From: Arenibacter echinorum
GTDB lineage: Bacteria > Bacteroidota > Bacteroidia > Flavobacteriales > Flavobacteriaceae
Direction: 5' to 3'
NCBI RefSeq assembly: GCF_003259375.1
Contig: NZ_QLLN01000006.1
Coordinates: 310,001 to 374,000 of the forward strand
DNA length: 64,000 nt
Shown: positions 1-8,659 of the stretch, piece by piece
How positions within the stretch are numbered: position 1 is the first letter of the stretch
Layout of the letters: every line of letters begins with the position of its first letter
Made by a program: the position numbers and the translations under genes
Notes under the pieces: generated by a model
Databases searched by the model: none
Told to the model about the DNA's origin: nothing
What the model saw: only the letters and a program-made list of their open reading frames with translations

Positions 1-54
1 TTTAGCACTAAGTATAATGAAATTGTACCGCCAACAGAAAAAACTAATCCAATG

Positions 55-159
55 CTACATCAAAGTTTTATCTAAAAACAATCGGCAGCGGTCATACATA
101 CAATAAGCTTCCAATGGATGAATATTGCACTTTTCAGAAAGCCTGCCCAGTACTTTCAT
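55..159 (-). CDS. Possible 34-aa small ORF behind the LON-domain gene
   Basis: Its ATG lies one base after the stop codon of the upstream LON-domain gene on the same strand, so it could be translationally coupled. The product would be 34 residues with three cysteines and no signal peptide, membrane segment or known motif. I do not recognise it. The only support is the tight spacing, so chance is the likelier explanation. Beyond it, bases 1-54 read on the minus strand as a short hydrophobic open frame with no visible start, running off the left edge. Confidence 0.15.
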   Translation of the reverse strand: MKVLGRLSEKCNIHPLEAYCMYDRCRLFLDKTLM

Positions 160-160
160 T

Positions 161-799
161 TTAAATTTTGAAATCCTTAAAATCTATAGGATCGAAATTT
201 TTAAAATGTCCGTTCATCCCTATCATTTCCTTAGATTGGTTTACCTGCTTTAAAACCTGAATGGTATTTGTTAAATGAGCTTTGACAAACAATAAGCGCT
301 CGCTCTTATAGGTCATTTTCAAGAGTTTGTATTCTTGCGCCCGGGAAAGCCCTATCTTATGTATCAGTTGATAAATATCAAAATTCTCTAATGTAAGACC
401 CAAATTAGATACATCCATAAGACCATATAGTTCAATGACAAGGCTAAGGACATTTTCCTCTAAGGTGGTAACGCTGTCATCATAATAAGGTAAAAATTCC
501 ACCATGCCCGCAGCGTACAATTTGCCGTCCATAACTTTTTGGAAAGTATTTATTTTAAAGGTGCGCCGGCCAACACAAACAATATCCATTTCCCCACTGT
601 CATAGGTTTTTATGATTTCCTTTAATTCCAGTTCAGCACCATATGCTATTTCCCCATCAATATAGGCAGGAACCCCAAAATTCATAGCCATTTCCCTGAC
701 ATCCCTTATCAATTGTTTGTAACGTTCTTCAAAAATATGAAGGGCCACAATTTCACCAGGAAAAAAAACGGACGGTAAAGGAAACATAGGTAGCAACAT
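161..799 (-). CDS. LON peptidase substrate-binding (LAN) domain protein
   Basis: A stand-alone homologue of the N-terminal substrate-binding domain of Lon protease, without the ATPase or protease parts. The N-terminus reads MLLPMFPLPSVFFPGE, followed by LHIFEERYKQLIRD, the usual opening of this PUA-like fold (an aliphatic-Pro-Leu strand, then an FExRY-type turn). The rest is helical. The frame is open 20 codons further upstream, to 859, but that extension is not typical of the family, so I start at 799. Such single-domain proteins are cytoplasmic and of uncertain function. The gene is divergent from lysA; their upstream regions share 799-957. Confidence 0.8.
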   Translation of the reverse strand: MLLPMFPLPSVFFPGEIVALHIFEERYKQLIRDVREMAMNFGVPAYIDGEIAYGAELELKEIIKTYDSGEMDIVCVGRRTFKINTFQKVMDGKLYAAGMVEFLPYYDDSVTTLEENVLSLVIELYGLMDVSNLGLTLENFDIYQLIHKIGLSRAQEYKLLKMTYKSERLLFVKAHLTNTIQVLKQVNQSKEMIGMNGHFKNFDPIDFKDFKI

Positions 800-909
800 A
801 TTTTTTTTGTTTAAAATTACAACGGACTCATCAAAAAACAAACCCTGACAATCCAACATCTGTTATATTAATAACAATATGTTACATTTTTCAACTATTG
901 CTATATATT

Positions 910-941
910 TTTGCTCAAAAACAATAAGTAGTCTAAATTTG
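910..941 (+). promoter_or_regulatory. Predicted sigma-A promoter of lysA
   Basis: TTTG at 910-913 and TAAATTTG at 934-941 match the Bacteroidota -33/-7 consensus (TTTG and TAnnTTTG) with a 20-nt spacer, one base longer than ideal. The lysA start codon is 16 nt further on, giving a very short leader. Judged by motif only. Confidence 0.5.
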
Positions 942-957
942 CACAAAATATTGAACA

Positions 958-2199
958 ATGCGAAACACTGACTTATTAAAGATAGCACAAACTTATGGTG
1001 ACCCAGTCTATGTATACGATTCTGAGAAAATAATTTCCCAGTTTCATAGATTGACCAATGCATTTAAAGACGTAAAAAAATTACAATTAAATTACGCCAC
1101 AAAGGCGCTTTCAAATATTGCCATTTTAAAATTGATGAACAGTTTGGGAAGTGGACTCGATACCGTTTCCATACAAGAAGTTCAATTGGGACTCATGGCC
1201 GGTTTTGAGCCTAATTCTATTATATTCACTCCAAATGGTGTATCCTTGGAGGAAATTGAAGAAGCAGCTAAATTGGGCGTTCGTATCAACATTGACAACT
1301 TGTCCATTTTGGAACAGTTTGGCAGCAAGCATCCTGATATTCCTGTTTGCATTAGAATAAATCCGCACGTAATGGCCGGAGGAAATTCTAAAATCTCCGT
1401 AGGTCATATTGATTCCAAATTTGGCATTAGCATACACCAAATACCTCATTTGTTGCGTATCGTAAATCTTACGAACATGAAGGTAAATGGGATACACATG
1501 CATACTGGAAGTGACATTTTGGATATAGACGTATTCCTTTACGCTTCCGAAATTCTTTTTGAAACGGCCAAGAATTTCCAAGATCTTGAGTTTATAGACT
1601 TTGGAAGTGGATTTAAAGTACCTTATAAAGAAGGGGATATTGAAACCAACGTTGAAGAATTGGGGAAGAAATTAAGTAAACGTTTTAATGCTTTTTGCAA
1701 AGATTATGGCAGGGAACTGACCTTGGCCTTTGAGCCCGGTAAGTTTTTGGTTAGTGAGGCCGGTTTCTTTTTGGCCAAAGTAAATGTAGTAAAACAAACT
1801 ACTTCAACCGTTTTTGCCAGTGTAGACTCCGGATTCAACCATCTTATTCGCCCTATGTTTTATGGCGCCATCCACAGCATTGAAAATATCTCCAATCCTG
1901 AAGGACGTGAACGCTATTATTCTGTGGTGGGTTATATTTGTGAGACCGATACTTTTGCCAGCAATAAGCGCATCAATGAGATTTCCGAAGGGGACATCCT
2001 ATGCTTTAAGAATGCAGGTGCCTACTGTTTCACTATGGCTAGCAATTACAACTCCAGATTTAGACCTCCTGAAGTTTTATGGCATAAAGGGAAAGCAATT
2101 CTGATAAGGGAAAGGGAAACTTTTGACGACCTTATCAAGAACCAGATCGATGTAGAGGACTTATTCTCGACTGTTAAAGAAAAGGCAATAGCAAAATAA
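958..2199 (+). CDS. lysA: Diaminopimelate decarboxylase
   Basis: Last step of lysine biosynthesis: PLP-dependent decarboxylation of meso-diaminopimelate to L-lysine and CO2 in the cytosol. At 413 residues it has the family length. The PLP lysine is K49 in NYATKALS. The family signatures GIHMHTGSD, FGSGFKVPY and FEPGKFLVSEAG (phosphate and substrate contacts of the alanine-racemase-like barrel) follow in order. A C-terminal stretch with CETDTFASN supplies the second-subunit active-site cysteine region of fold-III decarboxylases. It is a single gene with a good promoter just upstream; a thioredoxin gene follows 54 nt later on the same strand. Confidence 0.95.
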   Translation: MRNTDLLKIAQTYGDPVYVYDSEKIISQFHRLTNAFKDVKKLQLNYATKALSNIAILKLMNSLGSGLDTVSIQEVQLGLMAGFEPNSIIFTPNGVSLEEIEEAAKLGVRINIDNLSILEQFGSKHPDIPVCIRINPHVMAGGNSKISVGHIDSKFGISIHQIPHLLRIVNLTNMKVNGIHMHTGSDILDIDVFLYASEILFETAKNFQDLEFIDFGSGFKVPYKEGDIETNVEELGKKLSKRFNAFCKDYGRELTLAFEPGKFLVSEAGFFLAKVNVVKQTTSTVFASVDSGFNHLIRPMFYGAIHSIENISNPEGRERYYSVVGYICETDTFASNKRINEISEGDILCFKNAGAYCFTMASNYNSRFRPPEVLWHKGKAILIRERETFDDLIKNQIDVEDLFSTVKEKAIAK

Positions 2200-2253
2200 A
2201 ATTGCTTAATTTTCGTTAGTTTTGATGTTGTTGTCGGACTAATCCCCTAAAAT

Positions 2254-2793
2254 ATGATCGTGAAATTAGTTTCCAAATCATTTTTGAAAATAGCTATTCT
2301 TTTGTGTGTGGCCATTTTACCCTTTGGTAGTATGGCACAGGAAGTAAAATGGCTTAGTTGGGATGAAGCAGCCAAATTGGCTGAAACTGAGAAAAATCCG
2401 AAGAAAATTTTTATTGACGTCTACACCGATTGGTGTGGATGGTGTAAAAAAATGGACAAGGATACCTTTCAGAATGAAGAAGTTGCCGAATACATGTCCA
2501 AAAACTATTATATGGTGAAGTTGGATGGAGAAGGCAAGGAACCCATTGTTTTCAAAGGCAAAACCTTTAAATTTGTTCCTTCGGGCAGAAATGGTTATCA
2601 CGAATTTGCAGCAGCTTTGATGCAGGGTAAAATGAGTTATCCCACGACAATATTTTTGGATGAAAAGATGAATATGCTTTCTCCCGTTCCTGGGTATCAA
2701 AAGCCAGAACCCTTCCTAAAAATAGCCAAATATTTTGGTGACAATATTCACAAGGAGAAAGATTGGAATACCTACGATAGCGAAAGCAAATAG
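2254..2793 (+). CDS. Secreted thioredoxin-fold protein (CxxC)
   Basis: A 179-residue exported thioredoxin-like protein. Residues 1-29 form a Sec signal peptide ending in GSMAQ. The redox motif is CGWC within DWCGWCKKMDKDTF. This Cys-Gly-Trp-Cys type and the preceding FIDVYTDW strand resemble the DUF255/thioredoxin_7 proteins common in Bacteroidota. YPTTIFLDEK supplies the cis-proline strand (Tyr-Pro-Thr-Thr). Expected to act as a periplasmic thiol-disulfide reductase or chaperone; the partner is unknown. It lies behind lysA but probably has no functional link to it. A bidirectional terminator follows. Confidence 0.85.
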   Translation: MIVKLVSKSFLKIAILLCVAILPFGSMAQEVKWLSWDEAAKLAETEKNPKKIFIDVYTDWCGWCKKMDKDTFQNEEVAEYMSKNYYMVKLDGEGKEPIVFKGKTFKFVPSGRNGYHEFAAALMQGKMSYPTTIFLDEKMNMLSPVPGYQKPEPFLKIAKYFGDNIHKEKDWNTYDSESK

Positions 2794-2825
2794 CTTAATG
2801 GACATTAAATTAAAGATAAAGAAAA

Positions 2826-2853
2826 AAAAGAGCCGGAAATCCGGCTCTTTTTT
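2826..2853. terminator. Bidirectional rho-independent terminator
   Basis: A perfect inverted repeat with the core AGAGCCGGA / TCCGGCTCT, flanked by an A-run on the left and a T-run on the right, sits between the convergent thioredoxin and guaB genes and can serve both strands. Confidence 0.9.
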
Positions 2854-2882
2854 TATCGATATGTAACTACCATAAGTCCAAA

Positions 2883-4355
2883 TTACCTGCTATAGTTAGG
2901 TGATTCCTTGGTAATGGTTACGTCATGTGGATGACTTTCGTTGATTCCACTTGCCGTAATCTTAACAAATCGTCCGGTCTCTTTTAAAGTTTCGATATCT
3001 TTGGCCCCGCAATATCCCATCCCGGCACGCAGACCTCCAATAAACTGATGGATACTTTCATAAAGATCTCCTTTATAAGGTACACGACCTACAATTCCTT
3101 CTGGCACCAATTTTTTGATATCATCTTCTACATCTTGGAAATACCTATCCTTACTACCTTGTTTCATGGCCTCTACAGAACCCATGCCCCTATAGGATTT
3201 AAATTTACGTCCTTCGTAAATAATAGTCTCGCCAGGTGATTCTTTAGTTCCTGCCAACAGGGAACCCAACATTACCGTATCGGCCCCAGCTGCAATGGCC
3301 TTGGGAATATCTCCGGTATAACGGATGCCACCATCGGCGATAACCGGAACCCCACTGCCCTTAATGGCTGCAGCTACCTCCAAAACCGCTGAGAATTGAG
3401 GAAATCCAACCCCTGCCACCACACGTGTGGTACAGATGGAACCAGGACCTATTCCGACTTTCACGGCATCCGCTCCTGCCTCTACCAAATATTTGGCAGC
3501 TTCTGCAGTAGCTATATTACCTACTATAACTTCCAAATCTGGAAATCTCTTTTTTACTTCCTTCAAAACAGTTACCACACCTTTGGTATGCCCATGTGCA
3601 GTATCGATCACAACAGCATCTACCCCCGCATTGACCAATGCCTCTGCCCTGTCCACGGCATCACCGGTAACCCCTAAAGCTGCAGCAACCCGCAATCTTC
3701 CGTACTGATCTTTATTCGCTATAGGTTTTTGGGTAAGTTTTGTAATATCCCTAAAGGTAATCAGCCCAACAAGCTTATAATCCTTGTCGACAACTGGTAA
3801 TTTTTCAATTTTCTTTTCCTGCAAAATATCTTCCGCCTGCTCTAAAGAAGTTCCCTCCCCTACAGTAACAAGATTTTTAAAAGTCATGACCTCGGAAATA
3901 GGACGATCATTGTTTTTTTCAAAACGAAGATCCCTATTGGTTACTATTCCGATCAATTTACCCTCATCATCTACTATAGGTATCCCACCGATGCTGAATT
4001 CCTTCATGTTCGCTTTTGCATCCCTTACCGTCGAATTTAATGGCAAGGTAACAGGATCTATGATCATACCACTTTCCGCTCGTTTTACCTTGCGAACCTT
4101 CAGCGCTTGCTGTTCTATGGTCATGTTCTTATGCAATACCCCAATACCACCTTCCTGGGCAATGGCAATGGCCATGCGGGATTCCGTAACGGTATCCATA
4201 GCCGCCGAAACGATGGGCACATTGATCGTAATGTTTCTAGTAAATTTTGTTTGAATATTGACTTCCCTAGGAAGTACTTCAGAAAAAGCTGGAACCAAAA
4301 GTACGTCATCGTACGTAAGACCTTCTCCAACAATTTTATTTAGGTGAGCTTGCAT
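2883..4355 (-). CDS. guaB: Inosine-5'-monophosphate dehydrogenase
   Basis: Oxidises IMP to XMP with NAD+, the committed step of guanine nucleotide synthesis, as a cytoplasmic tetramer. The 490-residue length is normal. The catalytic barrel is split by a CBS pair at about residues 97-210. The active-site loop GSICTTR is at 305-311, with the nucleophile C308. DTAHGHTKG (NAD site) and the mobile flap region near YRGMGS follow. It is monocistronic and convergent with the thioredoxin gene across a shared terminator. A TATATTTG-type -7 element at 4379-4386 lies just upstream on the minus strand, but I see no good -33 match. Confidence 0.97.
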   Translation of the reverse strand: MQAHLNKIVGEGLTYDDVLLVPAFSEVLPREVNIQTKFTRNITINVPIVSAAMDTVTESRMAIAIAQEGGIGVLHKNMTIEQQALKVRKVKRAESGMIIDPVTLPLNSTVRDAKANMKEFSIGGIPIVDDEGKLIGIVTNRDLRFEKNNDRPISEVMTFKNLVTVGEGTSLEQAEDILQEKKIEKLPVVDKDYKLVGLITFRDITKLTQKPIANKDQYGRLRVAAALGVTGDAVDRAEALVNAGVDAVVIDTAHGHTKGVVTVLKEVKKRFPDLEVIVGNIATAEAAKYLVEAGADAVKVGIGPGSICTTRVVAGVGFPQFSAVLEVAAAIKGSGVPVIADGGIRYTGDIPKAIAAGADTVMLGSLLAGTKESPGETIIYEGRKFKSYRGMGSVEAMKQGSKDRYFQDVEDDIKKLVPEGIVGRVPYKGDLYESIHQFIGGLRAGMGYCGAKDIETLKETGRFVKITASGINESHPHDVTITKESPNYSR

Positions 4356-4420
4356 AGCAATTAAAGATTAATTGCGTGCAAATATACTACATTTAAAGGA
4401 ACTGATGAACAGTTATTGTG

Positions 4421-4921
4421 TTAATTGACTGTTACCGTTTTTTTAGACAATTGATAAAGCACCAACACAGCGGCAAGACTAAAGGTCAAGGTCATTAAAA
4501 TTCCAGAAAAGATAACCACATATTTCATCCACAATAGCCCCGACCACATTAAATAAATGCCACCAAAAGTTAAAATAACGGATAAAAATGGTTCAATAGT
4601 AAGGAACATTTTAAGCTTGTGAGGAAGTTTGGCTAGCCATACTAGACCACCAAGTAGAAAAAAAATGAGCGACATAGAGAGAATGTGGGTGTGTATTATG
4701 GTAAGCATTTCCCGTTCCCCTTTTTTGAACTTCATTACCTCGGCCTCTTCATCCTCCTCATTTCCCAAATAATTTTCCACAATTCCGTTTGGTGAGGAAG
4801 TACTGGTTTCAGAAACAAATAAAAGGCCTGTATAAAAACCAATACTTAATACAAGAACAAAGGTGGCAACAAACCATTTTATTCCCTTTGGCAATGTCAG
4901 TAATAGACCATCATAACCCAT
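4421..4921 (-). CDS. Four-helix inner-membrane protein of the porin/FMN operon
   Basis: 166 residues with four predicted membrane helices (about 15-37, 75-93, 105-125 and 130-155) and an acidic loop (EEDEEAEVMKF) between the first two. H77 and H79 at the start of helix 2 could ligate a metal or heme, but this is only a suggestion. I do not recognise a named family. The start codon overlaps the stop of the FMN-binding gene by one base (TAATG), so the two are translationally coupled, with the porin gene upstream. A membrane partner for the flavoprotein is the reasonable guess. It is the last gene of the operon; guaB ends the neighbouring minus-strand unit downstream. Confidence 0.6.
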   Translation of the reverse strand: MGYDGLLLTLPKGIKWFVATFVLVLSIGFYTGLLFVSETSTSSPNGIVENYLGNEEDEEAEVMKFKKGEREMLTIIHTHILSMSLIFFLLGGLVWLAKLPHKLKMFLTIEPFLSVILTFGGIYLMWSGLLWMKYVVIFSGILMTLTFSLAAVLVLYQLSKKTVTVN

Positions 4922-5457
4922 TAAAGCATCTTTTTTTCTTGAAGAATTCCAACCGTTTGCAATAGGTTATCCAAGGAGGTAGTCATGGATCGCACGGAGA
5001 TTGTAGCGCCAGAAATACCGTCTATATTGGTTTCATGGCTAACCCTATCTTTTCCTGTTTTTCCGGTAAACTGTTCCAACCACCTTTTACTTCCAATTTC
5101 TCCACCGTATTCCTCACGATATATCAATACCTTTGAGTGGATGATTTTCAAATTGGGATTAAAGATGACCAAATAATCAAATTGTGCCGTCTTACTGGGT
5201 GCCTGATCTACAAAGGCGTAACCCAACAGGGTGTTGCCCTGTTTTATATGGAAGAAATTATCAGCAGTAATCTTAGTCGGAAGTTGTTCGTTTACAGTTT
5301 TTGAAACAGTAACTGGCACGAAGGAATAATTCGTGGTATCAAATACTTTTTCCACTTCCTTGTCCATTTTCTTTTGAACATTTTTCGGGATTCCAAACCC
5401 AAAAAAGACTAGAGAAAATATAGCTAAAACAACTGTTGTCCGTTTTCTAAAATTCAT
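4921..5457 (-). CDS. FMN-binding domain protein, exported or membrane-anchored
   Basis: 178 residues. An N-terminal hydrophobic segment (about 8-24) directs it to or across the inner membrane. The C-terminal half is an FMN_bind domain like those of NqrC and RnfG: a GGEIGSKRWLEQF stretch, then DGISGATIS at 146-154. That fits the flavinylation motif D-x-x-S-G-A-T, with T152 as the expected covalent FMN-phosphate acceptor. No ApbE flavin transferase is seen in the window. It lies between the porin and the 4-TM gene, 83 nt after the porin and overlapping the next start by one base. The likely role is one-electron transfer in the periplasm; the donor and acceptor are unknown. Confidence 0.8.
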   Translation of the reverse strand: MNFRKRTTVVLAIFSLVFFGFGIPKNVQKKMDKEVEKVFDTTNYSFVPVTVSKTVNEQLPTKITADNFFHIKQGNTLLGYAFVDQAPSKTAQFDYLVIFNPNLKIIHSKVLIYREEYGGEIGSKRWLEQFTGKTGKDRVSHETNIDGISGATISVRSMTTSLDNLLQTVGILQEKKML

Positions 5458-5540
5458 GCCCCAAATATACTAATTTAGAATCATTTTTAATAATAATTGA
5501 CATATTTAGGGCAATGAATTAAATATTTTCATTTTCTGGA

Positions 5541-6719
5541 TTAGAACCAAACCCCAATCCCAAAATTCAATACATTTTGCCGATCACTATTGTCCACTTT
5601 GTCAGATCTAAATTGATAATCCCCCTTTAATACAACTCCTGGAGCTAGGTGATAGGTAAGACCTGTCGTTACATCCGTTTTGTTGTAGGCATTGTTCCTT
5701 ACCAAAGTACCCGCCGTATCTGCGTGGGTATCATATTTTTCATATCTAGCGAAGGCAAACAATTTTTGTTCATTGCCGGCTGGCAATAAATTAAAGGCAC
5801 CTTCCACGTACCATCCTTGTAACGCGCTACCTAAATTACTACCTGTTAAGGCGTTGTAATCCTCGGTATCGGAAAGGGAGGCATAAATAAATTGCCCTCT
5901 TGCTGTAAAATTCCCATAGGCGTATCTTGCATCCAAGCCGACCATTGAAACTCCAATGTTTGCTCCCGTAAGCTCTTCTACATCATCTGTAGCCTGTGTT
6001 TTCCCAAAATATCCAGAAAGTCCCAAACGCAGACCAGGGATTCCGTAATAATCCAATTTGGCAGAAAGGGTCGGGCTATCAATGGTAGATTGGATTCCTT
6101 TTTGTCTTCCTCCCCTTAATCCGCTAGAACCTTGCAACACTCCATTGACCCCACCTTCGCCATCAGCTTGGGTAGACTTGAATCCGTTAAATATATATGC
6201 TTGGTAGCCTAAGGATAGGTCATTTACCCTCCCGAAGACACCAACTCCAAGTTCCCTCCAGGTAGTAGGCACTATAACATTGTCCATGGCAGGACGCTCT
6301 GTTCCGTTAAAAGTTGTGGGTTCATGGTATTCGTTAATGATGCCCATGGGTACCAACATTAATCCACCTCTTAGATTTACGCTATTTCCAAGATTATAGT
6401 TAACGAAGGCCTGCTCAATGTACACCTCCTCAACATGCTCAAATTCTATCTCGGTAACAAATTGAGCCCTATCATTGAATCTATATCCCAAAAGCAGCAC
6501 TAACCTTTGAACATCCAATTCTCCATTGTCACCTTCGGGTTGATTGTAAAGCATTTCTCCATAAGCCCCTACTGTAACGGCGGAGGCATAATTACCAGAA
6601 AGCAAACGCTGGGCCGCATTCAATTGTTTTTGTGGATCCAAAGTAATGGAATCATTGGCGGTCTGTGCGAATACTCCAGTAGCCAGGAGCAAAACGAATA
6701 GTAACGAAATTCTTTTCAT
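5541..6719 (-). CDS. Outer-membrane porin (phosphate-selective porin O/P type)
   Basis: 392 residues with a clean signal peptide (MKRISLLFVLLLATGVFAQ). The rest alternates in the manner of a beta-barrel and ends in VLNFGIGVWF, an aromatic C-terminal strand typical of outer-membrane insertion. The pattern (YRFNDRAQFVTEIEFEH, YNLGNSVNLRGGLMLVPMG, YHEPTTFNGTERP) matches the porin O/P-like family of Bacteroidota. It is the first gene of a three-gene operon with the FMN-binding and 4-TM genes, and its promoter lies between two palindromes (6734-6752 and 6798-6822). The cargo is not evident; linkage to a periplasmic flavoprotein suggests a metal or redox substrate rather than phosphate. Confidence 0.8.
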   Translation of the reverse strand: MKRISLLFVLLLATGVFAQTANDSITLDPQKQLNAAQRLLSGNYASAVTVGAYGEMLYNQPEGDNGELDVQRLVLLLGYRFNDRAQFVTEIEFEHVEEVYIEQAFVNYNLGNSVNLRGGLMLVPMGIINEYHEPTTFNGTERPAMDNVIVPTTWRELGVGVFGRVNDLSLGYQAYIFNGFKSTQADGEGGVNGVLQGSSGLRGGRQKGIQSTIDSPTLSAKLDYYGIPGLRLGLSGYFGKTQATDDVEELTGANIGVSMVGLDARYAYGNFTARGQFIYASLSDTEDYNALTGSNLGSALQGWYVEGAFNLLPAGNEQKLFAFARYEKYDTHADTAGTLVRNNAYNKTDVTTGLTYHLAPGVVLKGDYQFRSDKVDNSDRQNVLNFGIGVWF

Positions 6720-6733
6720 TGGTTAATTGTTCT

Positions 6734-6752
6734 TATTTAGATTGGATAAATA
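6734..6752. promoter_or_regulatory. Palindrome downstream of the porin promoter (operator candidate)
   Basis: TATTTA and TAAATA arms separated by 7 nt. It contains ATTTAGATT, whose reverse complement AATCTAAAT recurs in the second palindrome upstream of the promoter. It lies just downstream of the predicted transcription start, a position suited to repression. The AT-rich TTTAGATT core recalls iron-responsive (Fur/DtxR-type) boxes, but the regulator is an inference. Confidence 0.45.
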
Positions 6753-6765
6753 TAATTTTCGGGTG

Positions 6766-6796
6766 CAAATATAATAGCGCCATCCAAATTGACAAA
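6766..6796 (-). promoter_or_regulatory. Predicted sigma-A promoter of the porin operon
   Basis: On the minus strand TTTG (6796-6793), exactly 19 nt, then TATATTTG (6773-6766): a full match to the Bacteroidota consensus in both boxes and spacing. It is flanked on both sides by related palindromes. Confidence 0.7.
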
Positions 6797-6797
6797 C

Positions 6798-6822
6798 TTT
6801 ATTTAAACTAAATCTAAATAAA
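6798..6822. promoter_or_regulatory. Palindrome abutting the -33 box of the porin promoter
   Basis: Eight-base arms TTTATTTA and TAAATAAA with a 9-nt centre, ending one base from the -33 TTTG of the porin promoter. It shares the 9-mer AATCTAAAT, inverted, with the palindrome at 6734-6752. The pair looks like a two-site operator. Confidence 0.5.
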
Positions 6823-6876
6823 TACAGAAATTTAACAATTATGCCATGCAGACATAGCTAAACATTCTCCAATGTT

Positions 6877-7743
6877 TTAGTGATAGGAAGAGAATAAATC
6901 AGTAGCCTTGTTGAATGCCGCTTCAAAAGCCATCCAATTAACATTGGTGTCGGCCTTGATAGCTGTAAAATAGGATAGCATCTTTTCGGTGGGCATATTT
7001 CCAGTGAGCTCATCCTTTGCCATAGGACATCCACCAAAACCTTGCACCGCCCCATCAAACCTACGACAGCCGGCCTTGACGGCAGCATCAACTTTTTCGT
7101 GCCATTTGGAGGGAGTAGTATGTAGATGCGCTCCAAATTCGATGTCAGGAAATTTTGGAATCAGGTTGGAAAATAAATAGTCGATTACTTCAGGCGTGGA
7201 AGAACCCACCGTATCGGAAAGCGATAATATTTTTACTCCCATTCCGGCCAACTTTGCGGTCCATTCACCCACTATCTCAACATTCCATGGATCCCCATAG
7301 GGGTTACCGAAGCCCATAGAAATATAGGTAACCACTTCCTTGCCCGAGTCTCCGGAAATCCTTAAAATCTCTTCCAAAGTAGCTACAGATTCCGCAATTG
7401 TTTTGTGGGTATTCCGCATTTGAAAATTCTCCGATATGGAAAAAGGATATCCCAAATAATCAATGGAATTATGTTCGGAAGCATCCCTTGCCCCTCTCAC
7501 GTTGGCGACAATAGCCAATAACTTACTCGTAGTCTTGGACAGGTCCAATTGGGAAAGAACCTCAGCCGTATCCACCATTTGTGGAATTGCCTTAGGAGAA
7601 ACAAAACTCCCAAAATCGATAGTATCGAAACCACAATTCAAAAGGGATTGAATGTATTTTACCTTTTTTTCTGTTGGAATGAAAGTTTTGATGCCTTGCA
7701 TGGCATCTCTTGGACATTCTATTATTTTAATGGTATTGGACAT
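6877..7743 (-). CDS. Hydroxymethylglutaryl-CoA lyase
   Basis: Cleaves 3-hydroxy-3-methylglutaryl-CoA to acetyl-CoA and acetoacetate in leucine breakdown. At 288 residues it has the family length. The HMGL-like barrel begins with IIECPRDAMQGIKTFIPT (ligand D in PRD), has the metal-binding pair HLH in FGAHLHTTP, and near the C-terminus GFGGCPMA carries the catalytic cysteine loop. The PRD loop is PRDAMQG rather than the common PRDGLQ, as seen in other Bacteroidota members. It stands downstream of a LysE-type exporter gene on the same strand, 30 nt away. Confidence 0.9.
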   Translation of the reverse strand: MSNTIKIIECPRDAMQGIKTFIPTEKKVKYIQSLLNCGFDTIDFGSFVSPKAIPQMVDTAEVLSQLDLSKTTSKLLAIVANVRGARDASEHNSIDYLGYPFSISENFQMRNTHKTIAESVATLEEILRISGDSGKEVVTYISMGFGNPYGDPWNVEIVGEWTAKLAGMGVKILSLSDTVGSSTPEVIDYLFSNLIPKFPDIEFGAHLHTTPSKWHEKVDAAVKAGCRRFDGAVQGFGGCPMAKDELTGNMPTEKMLSYFTAIKADTNVNWMAFEAAFNKATDLFSSYH

Positions 7744-7773
7744 TCCCCTGCTTAAGCTTTATCAAAATTAATA

Positions 7774-8406
7774 TTATTTATCAGATATCAATAGATAAAC
7801 AGCAATAGCCACAAAAACGATAATCTGAAGCCATTTTAGGACTTTTCCCAATTGCCCATGCTCCCTTATATATTTCGAAATGGTTCCTGAAAGGATGGCT
7901 ATCGCACTAAAAATGGTAAAAGAGACCAATATAAATATCCCGGCAAGCACATAGAATTGAACAACAATGCTTATATAATTACTGAACAAAAAACCTGGAA
8001 AGAAGGCCAAGAAAAAAATAGTAACCTTAGGATTAAGAACGTTCATTATAAATCCTTGTTTGTATAAGGCTCCCAATGATTTCTTACTTACACCGCCACT
8101 GGATAATTCCAGATGATCACTACTCCTAAAAACCTTATAGGCCAAATAGACAAGATAAATTGCCCCAAACAACTTTATGACAAAAAATAAACTTGGGTTC
8201 TGTTTAATTATGGCGGAAACTCCAAAAGCCAGCAAGGTTGCATGTACCAAACAGCCGGTCATTAATCCCGCAACGGTTGCTATGCCATATTTCTTTCCAT
8301 TGGTAATACTTTGGATCAGCACAAAAATATTGTCCGGTCCTGGAGAAATGGCCAATGCGGCCGTGGCCAATACGAATGTCATTAATATATCGTAATTCAA
8401 ATCCAA
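7774..8406 (-). CDS. LysE/RhtB-family amino-acid exporter
   Basis: 210 residues and six predicted membrane helices, starting near residue 8. The family motif ISPGPDNIFVL follows helix 1, and a cluster of small residues (TVAGLMTGCLVHATLLAFG) marks helix 2. Members export amino acids or homoserine lactones by proton exchange; the substrate here cannot be told from sequence. The HMG-CoA lyase gene follows 30 nt downstream, so the two may be co-transcribed. Confidence 0.85.
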   Translation of the reverse strand: MDLNYDILMTFVLATAALAISPGPDNIFVLIQSITNGKKYGIATVAGLMTGCLVHATLLAFGVSAIIKQNPSLFFVIKLFGAIYLVYLAYKVFRSSDHLELSSGGVSKKSLGALYKQGFIMNVLNPKVTIFFLAFFPGFLFSNYISIVVQFYVLAGIFILVSFTIFSAIAILSGTISKYIREHGQLGKVLKWLQIIVFVAIAVYLLISDK

Positions 8407-8659
8407 GTAATTTGCATAATGAACAAAGGTCGGAAATTAGCGATTATTTGTCGCTTTTTCTATATATAAATGGTATTAAACCAAAGGACAGGCCCTGGTT
8501 CTGTTTAAGGCTCCGACCCCAGGGGAGGGATTCGTTGGACTTAAGCAATGCAATAAACCTTCGACTTTTAAATATGGTTTGACGAATAAGGCTTGATAAA
8601 TATCTTACTAACGAACGACCCTTATCCAACTTTTTTATATCTTCCACAAAAATTTAAAT

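Noticed and set aside
8444-8647. 67-codon minus-strand frame upstream of the LysE-type gene
   Set aside because: No recognisable motif, odd composition and no promoter or coupling; probably chance.
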